A stretch of DNA of 64,000 nucleotides from Gimesia algae (GTDB lineage: Bacteria; Planctomycetota; Planctomycetia; Planctomycetales; Planctomycetaceae): the NCBI RefSeq assembly GCF_007746795.1, contig NZ_CP036343.1, forward strand, positions 2,779,369 to 2,843,368, in the 5' to 3' direction. A model generated the notes under the pieces. It made no database searches. It was not told the origin of the DNA and saw only the letters and a program-made list of their open reading frames with translations. Below, piece by piece: positions 18,552-27,574 of the stretch (positions are counted from its first letter, which is position 1; every line of letters starts with the position of its first letter). The position numbers and the translations under genes were made by a program.

Positions 18552-20048
18552 ATGCACGGTGATTTTTCTCGTGATTCATACAATCTGAAAAACAACTTTA
18601 CCCGCGTACTCATGCAACAGGGGCGGCTGATTGTCGACGCCGACTGGAATGAACAATCAGCGATCGTATTTAACTATCTGCAGACACTCGCCGCTGACAT
18701 TATCGGCTGGCACGGCGGCGCCAATGTCACAAGCGACGAGACTGAAGCCCCGTCAGGCGGTGCATTCGCGGTTAGTAAAAACAAAAATAGCTCACTCAAG
18801 GTGTCAGGGGGAAGGTACTATGTTGACGGTATTCTAATCGAATGGCCAGTAAATAAAGACGGATACGAAATAGAAGAATTAGAACCAGACAGTAATTTGT
18901 CAGATCGGATCGTCATTGCTAAAGTTTGGGAGGAACACATCAGCGAGGCTTCAGACCTCACCCTACAAGATTCCGCATTCAACGGATTGGACTCCTGTAC
19001 ACGGGTTCGAATCTGCGTTCGATTCATAGCTGTGCCAATTGAGGAAATGGATCGTGAAAGTCTAAATAGTCTGTTAGCAACCGAGAACACGTTTCGAGAG
19101 TTCCTGAAGAGCACAACTGGAAAACCTGACTCTCCTCTCGATTTCCGACCGCTTCACTCTAATGACATGCTACCTCAATTGATCGCTTCGAGCAGCCACA
19201 ATTCGCTGGATCCGGCAGATTGCATTGAAGAAACAAATCAGAGATACAGTGGTGTCGAGAACCAGCTTTACCGAGTTGAAGTTCACAGCGGTGGCACGTC
19301 CTTCTGGGATGGCTTGCGTACCATAGATGGCCATCCTCAAAGTAAGTCAGACCCTCAGGGTATTCCAGCTTTCGATATCGATAATCCACCCGTCACGCTG
19401 AAATGGTCCCGGGACAATGGTAGCATTACGTATGCGGCAAGCATCGAAGGTAATACTGCAACTGTGACAACTCCATGGCATGACGAGTCACGGGCGATTC
19501 AGCAGGGGCATTGGATCGAACTCATCAAGGATGATGAAGCACAAGGCGTGATGTTTCAAGCCGGTGTTGTAAAAAAAGAAAACGGAGTGACCATAATCAT
19601 GCTGGATGTCCCTGCGGATAGATCTCCTGCTCCGCCTGCTGGTAAAGTGCTCATACGTCGGTGGGATCATCAGCACCGCAAGCATTTTCCTGTCACAGGA
19701 ACGGGTGGCATTCTTGTGAGAAAGACTGTCAGTAATAATGAAAATAAATCGGTTGCTATTCCGCTGGAAGACAACCTGTTCATACAAATGTTTTTACCAG
19801 TTGAAGACGGTGGGAACGGTGAGGTCAGTGGGGCGGGTTTCAAAGCGGGCGATTACTGGCTGATTCCAGCGCGAGCTGCGTCCGGCGATATCATCTGGCC
19901 TGTCTCAAAAGAAAAAGAGAAACAGGCCCCCGAACTGGTGCCCGCCCGCTATACTCAGCATCATTACGCTCCGCTTGCTTTCATTAAAGATGTAAATAAT
20001 GCAACGATCCTTGATTTACGTAATAATCTCTCGTTTCATACAGATTAG
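18552..20048 (+). CDS. DUF6519-like eCIS-associated protein
   Basis: A 498-residue protein, last gene of the + strand cluster, 11 nt after the previous stop with AAAGGGACAAG (18540-18550) before its ATG. It begins MHGDFSRDSYNLKNNFTRVL followed by MQQGRLIVDADWNEQ, a start I associate with DUF6519 proteins of eCIS and phage-tail-like clusters. The rest is beta-rich with SGGRYYVDGILIEWP, VTLKWSRDNGSI and GDYWLIPARAASGDI segments, like a multi-domain adhesin or fibre base. No signal peptide. The role (baseplate decoration, fibre or receptor contact) is unknown. The DUF name is recalled from pattern and not checked. Confidence 0.65.
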   Translation: MHGDFSRDSYNLKNNFTRVLMQQGRLIVDADWNEQSAIVFNYLQTLAADIIGWHGGANVTSDETEAPSGGAFAVSKNKNSSLKVSGGRYYVDGILIEWPVNKDGYEIEELEPDSNLSDRIVIAKVWEEHISEASDLTLQDSAFNGLDSCTRVRICVRFIAVPIEEMDRESLNSLLATENTFREFLKSTTGKPDSPLDFRPLHSNDMLPQLIASSSHNSLDPADCIEETNQRYSGVENQLYRVEVHSGGTSFWDGLRTIDGHPQSKSDPQGIPAFDIDNPPVTLKWSRDNGSITYAASIEGNTATVTTPWHDESRAIQQGHWIELIKDDEAQGVMFQAGVVKKENGVTIIMLDVPADRSPAPPAGKVLIRRWDHQHRKHFPVTGTGGILVRKTVSNNENKSVAIPLEDNLFIQMFLPVEDGGNGEVSGAGFKAGDYWLIPARAASGDIIWPVSKEKEKQAPELVPARYTQHHYAPLAFIKDVNNATILDLRNNLSFHTD

Positions 20049-20941
20049 AGGCGGTGACTTTCAAAATATTTTTTCACCCGTTTGGATTCAGAGTAAGAAA
20101 GAATCCTGCGATAGCAGATTTCCTGTATTCCATTTTATATCTCTTCTAAATGGGATGCGATTCGCATGAGATCTAACTTGACTGGGTGTTTCGTCTGATT
20201 GATATTTAATTGAATGGAATCCATCAGCGATTGAAACAAAATTCTTAAAAGGTACCCCGATTCAACTCGAGACAGCACTCCGTCTGCCTGAAGTGAAATC
20301 ACAAATCCTTCTTTTATTACAGAAAACGACAACTCACCTCATATTATTGGTGAGTTTTCTCTCGGTCCTGATTTCACAAGAAACGGCATCCGCAGCAGAA
20401 TAATCAAACGATCTCTACATCATCGCAGAGCTTAAGAATTAAGATTTCGCCACGAGAGGGATTTTGCTTCTGATTCAGAATCTTTACTGTCCTAATTACA
20501 GTTTTTCATATTTCAGGGTATTCCAGGCGAATCCAGTTGATGTAACTCGATTTAGCTGCATTCCTTATAATTAGTCAATGCAGTATCTCAGAAATGCTGG
20601 GCACTTGATTTAGGTCTTATTACGTGCTTTAACAGTACGGGACACTGATAAATTCTGCACAATGCGGTGCAAAAAGTGACGTGCTCACCATAATGACCAC
20701 CTCCCAGATCTTCTATCTCTTATCTCTGGAAAAGACAGTACGCTGTTCTGTGAGTCGCTGAAATCCACAGGTTGAAACTGTAGGAAGGGGGATCAGAAAG
20801 GTTGCTGATCCGATCCTGGAAAAGAGCGTGTTCCTGGACGTTCTATACCCTCATAATTGAGTGCAATATATATTGATACTGAAATAATATGATTTCGATT
20901 TCCCTTTCAACAGCTTGAACCACAGAGAAGATGATTCAAAT
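20049..20941. other. Intergenic region between the two convergent operons
   Basis: About 890 nt between the 3' end of the eCIS operon and the 3' end of the RADAR-like operon. It holds two hairpin-forming inverted repeats (20331-20356, listed separately, and GGATCAG/CTGATCC at 20790-20811 without a following T-tract). I see no convincing gene; a TTG-started 65-codon frame on the - strand (20135-20332) has no recognisable features. Confidence 0.6.
20331..20356. terminator. Hairpin between convergent operons, possible terminator
   Basis: AACTCACC (20331-20338) pairs perfectly with GGTGAGTT (20349-20356) across a 10-nt loop; on the + strand it is followed by TTCT. It lies ~280 nt past the last eCIS gene. 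The T-tract is short, so efficiency is uncertain. Confidence 0.45.
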
Positions 20942-23623
20942 TCACTTCTCCAGTCCAACAGGCAGCGGAGGCGTGGTAAAGCGTGATTCCATTCCAGCTT
21001 GTCTGATATGTTCCAGCCATACCCTTGCCTCAGCTTGCGAGCGACCAGCCAGCACGAGTGAATCGAACAGAAACTGATACTCTTCCGGTAATGTAGTTGC
21101 AAAAGGGAGTGGATCATCCGATCCAACGCAAATTCTCAAGGTCGCTCCCACATCGTTCCCTAAACCAGGGGTGATTCTCCAAAGAGGATGTTTTTTCAGA
21201 TCTGACAGATCTCCGATCAATAAGTTAGAAACAGGATTGACCTCGATCGTGATCCCGGTATTCGCGTACCGCAAACGTACGAGTCTTTGTAGTTCGATCA
21301 ACGCATCGGCGTCGTCAGAAACGGAAACCCATTCAATCTCACGACATCGACGATAGATTCCAGGCTCCGTAAGATAGCGCCCTAACTGGAATGCCAGAGG
21401 GTCAGATTCTAAGCCTCTGGGAAGCATTGAACTAGGAAATCCCAGCCGATTGAGGGCCTTCGGATTGTGGAGCCATTGAATGAACTGGTCGGCATTTTGG
21501 GGAGTCCAGGTAAAATTATTATCTTGAAAGATGCAGTTGGAAAGGCGGATGATTTCATCTTCGACATAGGTTCTTCGATTCGAAGTGAATTGAGAGCCGT
21601 GACGGCTGTGCCAGTTCCGCTCCCAGATCAGGTCCAGCCAACGATCTTCGCGGGACATGGCAATACGCATTGCACGAAGCGCCCATTCTGCAGGTTCAAT
21701 TCCCAGAGCCAACCCATGCCCCACACGGTCTCCTCCATTGAGGGGAATGTGTTCGATTGCTTCATCCATGTAGCGGAGGCCTGTAGCCAGATGAACGAAA
21801 TCTTCTCCTACATGTACCGTCGACCTTAGTCGCGGCGGTTCCGGCTTTGAATGAGCTCGCTCTCGTTCTGAAATCTGGCGGACGCCTTCATGGACGGCTT
21901 TGAACATCGGAGAAATGACCCAGGTGGGGACCCCATGCTCATCACGACAGGCATCAAGTCCTCGCAATAAAAACAGTAAATCAGGGAAACGTTTTAGAGT
22001 ATGTCTAATCACATCGGAACGTTTCTGGGTATGTCGCGAAAATGCCTGCCAACGAAAGCCACTTGAATTCTGTTTCGCTGACGGATCCGCATGATTCTCT
22101 TGATCAAATGCCAATGGGGTGCCTCGATCAGAGTGCTGCCCACGAAATTTCAAATAGTGTAATACGACACCACATTCCACATTCTTCCAGGCATCCGTTT
22201 GTAGCCGTCCATTTCGACGATGCTGCAGAGTCGCTTCATTCTTGTAATTCCGCTTCCGGAGCTGCATGATCTGCTGTTTCCACTTACTCAATTCGCTGAG
22301 CTGTGAATGATAGTCTGAACTCGGACTGGAACGAACTTCCAGTGAAGCGAGCCCGTGTCCAATTCCCCCCAATGCGCCCGCAGACTCGAATTCTATATCC
22401 TTCAGCAACCCGGTAATTGCCCCTTTCCTATCATAGAAGCGAATAAAATTCATCAGGCCCGGGGTTAATGGTCGCTGGATACAATGTCGATAGATCTGTC
22501 CGCGCACACGTTCGACCTGCCAGAATAGTGTGGCAAACAACTTATCGTCTGGTGATCGCCCCAGATAATCCAGACCGTTTTGCAGAAACTGCAATTGGAC
22601 TGAAGGACCAGCATGTCCATTCACGTTGAAAAAATCCGACAGAGGGTCGAGATTCTGAACCTGATCAAGCTGTTTAGGCAAGGGGCGAATGGAGGCCCTG
22701 GTGAGCGCATTATATGCGTTTTGCATCAGTTTGAATGTCTCAGGGAATCCGCTATAAAAGGTCGTTATATTGCCCTGAAACAGGTCTTGAAATGCCCGTC
22801 GGACCACTGGAAAGTGCCCCGGATTAAAAAACCGGTGCTGTAATACTTGTTTCTCCTCGAGTTCCATCATATACGCCTGAAAGGACTCAACCCGAGTCCG
22901 CTTTGCCAGAAATGCTCCCAGGAAGTACCTGACAATGGCCGCCCGGATCAGCCACTGGGAGAGGTGGACACCTTCTTCGTGCTCAGCTCCTGCACTGGCG
23001 AACGCTTCGCATTTCATTGCCTGTGCCAGCCCTGCACCACGGCCGACCAAATTCATGGCAGAAGCCCAGGCTGTCGAAAAGTCCAGAGCAGCACCTAGAT
23101 GAAGATGTGTTTCCGCGTAGCCGCCATTTCTCAGTAGCGCCTCCACGGCGGGGGCGAGCATGTTGACTCTCACAGGGCCTCGTCCGTTTTGCGATAACCC
23201 TGCCAGAAGTAAATCGCCGGGTAAGGAAAACGTCATCCAGCGCCAGGCTCGACGGGCAACAGGGTCGTAGGCTTCTTTCTCCTGATTTCTGCTGGGAGAT
23301 TTTGGTTCAGCATTTGCCCCTCTTGAAACCAACCAGCGGGATGCCAGCCATTTGACATAATCCGCAAGGGACCGAGTTCCCTCAGCACAGTCCCCGAACC
23401 AGATCGAATTTCGCATGGAGATCAATTCATCCAGGCCGATGTGTGGGAATCGGGAAGTAAAATGTATTTCGGTTTGTCTCCACAGGTGCTTCGTCGCTCC
23501 GTTTAAATCACAATCAATGCTGATTAACGGCCGGTTTAAAGGGATTGAGCTGCACAATGGAAAAGCAGCCAGCTCAGAGAGGATATGATCTATCGAGATC
23601 TCAACCGTTCGTGAATTTGACAT
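20942..23623 (-). CDS. rdrB: RdrB-like adenosine deaminase family protein (RADAR-type)
   Basis: An 893-residue protein, last gene of the operon, starting 5 nt after the ATPase stop. All metal- and substrate-binding motifs of the adenosine deaminase superfamily are present in order: HLH (H173, H175), HVGE (H604, E607, matching the catalytic HAGE), RVGHG (H636), the NPVSN strand (796-800) and SDDP (D836, D837). Ordinary ADA is ~350 residues; here a ~430-residue insertion separates HLH from HVGE, giving the large size typical of RdrB, which forms a dodecameric shell and converts adenosine (in ATP/dATP or RNA) to inosine in the RADAR defence system. The catalytic set looks intact. The RdrB assignment rests on size, motif spacing and the adjacent large ATPase. 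An unrelated ADA-like deaminase is the alternative. Confidence 0.78.
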   Translation of the reverse strand: MSNSRTVEISIDHILSELAAFPLCSSIPLNRPLISIDCDLNGATKHLWRQTEIHFTSRFPHIGLDELISMRNSIWFGDCAEGTRSLADYVKWLASRWLVSRGANAEPKSPSRNQEKEAYDPVARRAWRWMTFSLPGDLLLAGLSQNGRGPVRVNMLAPAVEALLRNGGYAETHLHLGAALDFSTAWASAMNLVGRGAGLAQAMKCEAFASAGAEHEEGVHLSQWLIRAAIVRYFLGAFLAKRTRVESFQAYMMELEEKQVLQHRFFNPGHFPVVRRAFQDLFQGNITTFYSGFPETFKLMQNAYNALTRASIRPLPKQLDQVQNLDPLSDFFNVNGHAGPSVQLQFLQNGLDYLGRSPDDKLFATLFWQVERVRGQIYRHCIQRPLTPGLMNFIRFYDRKGAITGLLKDIEFESAGALGGIGHGLASLEVRSSPSSDYHSQLSELSKWKQQIMQLRKRNYKNEATLQHRRNGRLQTDAWKNVECGVVLHYLKFRGQHSDRGTPLAFDQENHADPSAKQNSSGFRWQAFSRHTQKRSDVIRHTLKRFPDLLFLLRGLDACRDEHGVPTWVISPMFKAVHEGVRQISERERAHSKPEPPRLRSTVHVGEDFVHLATGLRYMDEAIEHIPLNGGDRVGHGLALGIEPAEWALRAMRIAMSREDRWLDLIWERNWHSRHGSQFTSNRRTYVEDEIIRLSNCIFQDNNFTWTPQNADQFIQWLHNPKALNRLGFPSSMLPRGLESDPLAFQLGRYLTEPGIYRRCREIEWVSVSDDADALIELQRLVRLRYANTGITIEVNPVSNLLIGDLSDLKKHPLWRITPGLGNDVGATLRICVGSDDPLPFATTLPEEYQFLFDSLVLAGRSQAEARVWLEHIRQAGMESRFTTPPLPVGLEK

Positions 23624-23628
23624 ATCTT

Positions 23629-26600
23629 CTATCTCTTTTTCTTTGAGCGGGGACTCTTACGCGACTGCTTACTCAGTTCACGTTCTATTTCCTGTATCTC
23701 TGAATAGAAATAATTGTTACTTTCTCTGGCAGATTCCAGACAGTCTTCAACGACAGCTCGATGCTCGTGCTTTTGTTTCGTGCTTTTGGTATTTTTATAA
23801 GCTTCCCAATGAACCTCTGCAATTTTCAGGAGAACAGGGGCCTTGTTGGGATCAACGTCGAGCGCACGATTCATTGCATTGATTGCTTTCCCCAGGTTCT
23901 CTTCCGCCTTCTCACTTGCATCCATGATCCTGGATATTCTCGCAAGTTCGAGATAACCAGTTCCCAGGTCAAATGCTGTTTCATATCCAAATGGATCGAA
24001 TGAGTTGATACGTTCCAGTTCTGGAATTGCGCGGTCTAATAATCCTAGAGCCTCCTGAATGTGATTTCTGGAATTATCACTTTGCATGTAAAAGAGACGC
24101 AAAACACGCGCCAGTTCAACTCTTGATCGAGCCAAATCGCGTATTCGAATCATTGAAGTGATATTTCTCTGGCTGTGTCGTTCGGCGGTTGTAACAGCTT
24201 CACGGGCCAGATCGACTGACTCAGTGAGATGATTTTGATCAAGCAGTATCTGACTTAACAATCTGGTTGAAAACAGATGAAGGTCCTGGAGTTCATTATT
24301 AGCGATTTGCCGGCCTGCATTTATTTTAACAGACTTCCATACATCTTCAGCAATCTGTTTTGAGGATTCCAGATCTCCTTTCCGTCTGAGGACAGATGAG
24401 AGAAAACTGCGCGCCCATTCTATTGCATAGTTATCTTCTTTTGGTGTGTACTGAGAGGAGCTAAGTAATTCGATAGAATAGCGAATCGTACTTTCTGAAG
24501 AATTATAATTTCCCAGTTCTCGCTGAATGATTCCTTGCAAGGTAATACCTTCCACATACAATTTATTCCATTCAATATTTTCTGGCTGATCATCATGTTT
24601 CTCTCTGCATTCTTCAATTACCTGAGAAACTTCGTCTTGAACACTAAGTTCACCTTCCGTAAAAAACTGGAGGCGGGCAATTTTCAGATTCAACCTCAAT
24701 TGTCGTAACTTCAATTCAGCTCTCTGCTTTTGATTTATAGTAGAAATGACATTCACAGCTCGTAAGTATTGTTCATACGATTTTCGAGGAGATAATAATT
24801 CTGTATAGCCATTTCCCAGAAATTCAGCAGCATCAATCAGCATGAAAGCCAGCTTCGTTTCTTTGGGATTCAGTTCATAGAGTTTTTCTGCTGTTTCTGC
24901 AGCACGGGAAAGCAGATTACAGGCTGATAAAGCATTGCTATCCAATTGAGACTCTCCCTGTTGAATCATCCCGCGAATTGAATTCAGTTCCATTTCAAAC
25001 GCCAGTCGATTTTCAGTTCCTTCCAGTTTCTTACTGAAATCCTCCCCAAATTCATCCAGGGCAATTCGAAATTCATTTCTAGTGCGCTGTATTGGCTGGC
25101 GAAGTTTGAGATTGATCCAGGAGTCGTCAGTAAACTTATCATTGAGGAAGATCCATAAATCACGAAATTCATCTGTCCACAACGTATCAAATTGCTGGGA
25201 TCGTCGTCCCTTTAATTCCTGCACGTGTTCCAGTGAGAATTCCAGGAGTTTTACCACTGAGTGCCGTTGTTCGGCATCGTCGATTTTCTCCAAGTGTCTG
25301 GGTTTTACAATCAGATCGAGCGCACATGTTTCAGGTAAAGTAAGCATAACGATCTGCATAAACCAGTCATTTTGAAGTGCAGAATTCCTGACTGCGTTTT
25401 TCTCCAACCATGTCACAATTGTCCCCCATTGAGCTTTCCGCCCAATTCCATCATTGGGAACGGAAAGAATTGCATTTTGGCCATTGATCACCCAGGACCG
25501 AACCAGTTCTTCCAACAGGTGCTGCGAGATTGACTGAAACCTTTTCAAGACCCTGGAATTCTTATTCCTGAGGCGAATTGATCTGCGGTGACGAGTCAAT
25601 TTTGACCTTGAAACTTTCAGATCGTTACTGATTTCATGAAATAATGCCGTCACCTTCGCAAAAGAGGGGAGCCGCGGAACAGGCCAGGGTACACTGACTG
25701 TTTTCCCGCTTTCACTTCGCCAGAGCATGGTCACCGGACTGCTAATATTGATTCCTGTCAGTAGATCATCCTGTTCTCGAGACGCTCTCGCGACCCTGAG
25801 ATCGTGAATCAGCACGTAAGCGCAGCGGGTACGAGAGTCAATAATTTCGCCGGTAAAAAGCGATGCATCGACATGGTCATTATAGGGACGAGAGATCTGT
25901 AAACGGGGAAGCCCATCATTCTGGTTCAGATCAGCAATCGAGAGAAGAGGCTGATAGGTTGCCTCCTCATCATTACTGGATCCAAAGATATTGACCAAAG
26001 CACCATCGATTGAGTAGTGATTAAAGACCAGATCCTCACTACCAGGAACAACTTCACAGGCATCAATCCCCTCCCGCTGCAGACGCTCACGGCTCTCTGA
26101 ATCCAGCAGGGCATCTTCACTGACAATTTTTTCCCAGTAACGGTCAAAGACTCGCAGAACCAGATCTTCTTCGAGCAGGTTACTTTGCCCGGTTTTCGGC
26201 TTCTCGACTAATGCTTCTTCTCTTAACGCTTCATACAGGTCTCTGTATAAATCGACCAGTTTGCGAAGTGTTACCTGGAATGCTCCAAGTCCGGGATAAG
26301 TACCAATCTGAAAATCGGACGAGTTTTGATTACGGGAAATATCAGGATCGCGATGGAACATAAGCAATTGATATAGATTGCCGATTTCAGCAGGTAATAC
26401 AGCCGAGTTTTTTAATTTGATTTTCTTGAATAAATCACCCAGGGTTTGAGACTGTTTATCTTGGCTATAATTTTTTTGCATTCCCGTGGGTCGGAACGTC
26501 ATGATTTCCTGGATGGATAACTGAGGCAATTCAATCACATCCGGAACCATTTTTTGTAGATTCGCGGCAGCAACTTCCAGAATTTTTCGTTCGAGTAATT

Positions 26601-27570
26601 CATCTGCTGCGGTTCTCCTTTTAGGCTTTAGCGGGCGAACCTGTTCATATTCGTTGGTCATCGACATGTTCACGATGCTCTTGACCAGATCAAACTGTCC
26701 CATCAGCAGAAAATAGAGTTGTGGAGGAGAATAGATACGTAAGAGCCGTAATAACTCCAGGCAACGATCTGGATTTAAATCGACATCATCCACCGGCACC
26801 AGAAACATACACCGTTGCGGATTACCTTGATTTCCTCCAATGGCTTTTGTTAACTGGTTTAAAACATCATCCAGCGTCTGTCTGATCTGTAACCGGTCCT
26901 GTTCCTGCTCCATGACAGCCTGACCATACTGTTCTCGATCAAGGCTTCCACTGCGATTATCCAGATTGCCGTCCAGGGCCCGTGCGATTTTTGCCTGGAA
27001 CTGTTGAAAGCGAATGAAGTCATGATTATCATCAAGGGTGGGGTCGAGCAGTCCCCGGAATTCGTTTCGGCCCGGATCAAATTCCCTGGCAGCGCTACTT
27101 AGCCGAGCCAGAATAGCTGCTAATAGAGGTGTACTCTTGGGGAGCGGTTCCATATCCAGAGGCTCCAGCACGACAATCCGATCCTTAAGTGGTTTAACCA
27201 GAGCTGAAAAATCTTCCTCAGGAGGGATCTTTTTCTTTTCGGATGATCCCACTCCGTCATTTCTGATAAAATTATGATAGAAATCGTCATTCGGATCAGT
27301 GACAATCAGCCGCACCAGAGTGACCATCAGGGTTGTTTTTCCAGTTCCTCTTTGCCCATCAATAAATGCTAATTGAGCTAAACGATCATTGCTTATCCAG
27401 GCAGGTCTGGTGGGAACTTCCAGGCGGTTATCCAAATCAGTCAGTGCGGTATTCAGTCGCCTGAGCAGTTGGCGCAAGCCGATTCGCTGATCACGCGTCA
27501 GCTCGGAATAGCAGGCGACAGGAATGGCTTCGGATCGTAATAATACGGGCCGTTCTGGTGTGTTATTCAT
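23629..27570 (-). CDS. rdrA: RdrA-like P-loop ATPase with C-terminal TPR extension
   Basis: A 1313-residue protein. Near the N-terminus is Walker A GQRGTGKTT (residues 72-80); Walker B is FLVPVDDVD (256-264), and a sensor-like LYFLLMGQFD follows at 285-294, the STAND/KAP-like layout of defence ATPases. Residues ~300-870 are unassigned. From ~880 to ~1290 the sequence becomes a helical repeat array with TPR-like pairs (AAETAEKLYELNPKETKLAF, YLELARISRIMDASEKAEEN, NRALDVDPNKAPVLLKIAEV), ending in a basic tail (KSPRSKKKR). The first ~880 residues are close to the size I expect for RdrA, the ring-forming ATPase partner of RdrB; the TPR region is extra. An SD-like AGGAGAAG lies inside the end of the upstream hydrolase gene, 4 nt away. 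ATP binding is near certain; the RdrA identity is inferred from the deaminase partner. Confidence 0.75.
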   Translation of the reverse strand: MNNTPERPVLLRSEAIPVACYSELTRDQRIGLRQLLRRLNTALTDLDNRLEVPTRPAWISNDRLAQLAFIDGQRGTGKTTLMVTLVRLIVTDPNDDFYHNFIRNDGVGSSEKKKIPPEEDFSALVKPLKDRIVVLEPLDMEPLPKSTPLLAAILARLSSAAREFDPGRNEFRGLLDPTLDDNHDFIRFQQFQAKIARALDGNLDNRSGSLDREQYGQAVMEQEQDRLQIRQTLDDVLNQLTKAIGGNQGNPQRCMFLVPVDDVDLNPDRCLELLRLLRIYSPPQLYFLLMGQFDLVKSIVNMSMTNEYEQVRPLKPKRRTAADELLERKILEVAAANLQKMVPDVIELPQLSIQEIMTFRPTGMQKNYSQDKQSQTLGDLFKKIKLKNSAVLPAEIGNLYQLLMFHRDPDISRNQNSSDFQIGTYPGLGAFQVTLRKLVDLYRDLYEALREEALVEKPKTGQSNLLEEDLVLRVFDRYWEKIVSEDALLDSESRERLQREGIDACEVVPGSEDLVFNHYSIDGALVNIFGSSNDEEATYQPLLSIADLNQNDGLPRLQISRPYNDHVDASLFTGEIIDSRTRCAYVLIHDLRVARASREQDDLLTGINISSPVTMLWRSESGKTVSVPWPVPRLPSFAKVTALFHEISNDLKVSRSKLTRHRRSIRLRNKNSRVLKRFQSISQHLLEELVRSWVINGQNAILSVPNDGIGRKAQWGTIVTWLEKNAVRNSALQNDWFMQIVMLTLPETCALDLIVKPRHLEKIDDAEQRHSVVKLLEFSLEHVQELKGRRSQQFDTLWTDEFRDLWIFLNDKFTDDSWINLKLRQPIQRTRNEFRIALDEFGEDFSKKLEGTENRLAFEMELNSIRGMIQQGESQLDSNALSACNLLSRAAETAEKLYELNPKETKLAFMLIDAAEFLGNGYTELLSPRKSYEQYLRAVNVISTINQKQRAELKLRQLRLNLKIARLQFFTEGELSVQDEVSQVIEECREKHDDQPENIEWNKLYVEGITLQGIIQRELGNYNSSESTIRYSIELLSSSQYTPKEDNYAIEWARSFLSSVLRRKGDLESSKQIAEDVWKSVKINAGRQIANNELQDLHLFSTRLLSQILLDQNHLTESVDLAREAVTTAERHSQRNITSMIRIRDLARSRVELARVLRLFYMQSDNSRNHIQEALGLLDRAIPELERINSFDPFGYETAFDLGTGYLELARISRIMDASEKAEENLGKAINAMNRALDVDPNKAPVLLKIAEVHWEAYKNTKSTKQKHEHRAVVEDCLESARESNNYFYSEIQEIERELSKQSRKSPRSKKKR

Positions 27571-27574
27571 CGGT

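Noticed and set aside
20135-20332. 65-codon - strand frame between the convergent operons
   Set aside because: TTG start with no recognised SD, overlaps the hairpin at 20331-20356, no protein-like features.
20790-20811. Inverted repeat GGATCAG/CTGATCC as terminator of the RADAR-like operon
   Set aside because: Stem is plausible but no T-tract follows on either strand, so only noted.
20908-20922. 15-nt match (CAACAGCTTGAACCA) shared with 57745-57759
   Set aside because: One or two matches of this length are expected by chance in 64 kb; surrounding sequence does not agree.
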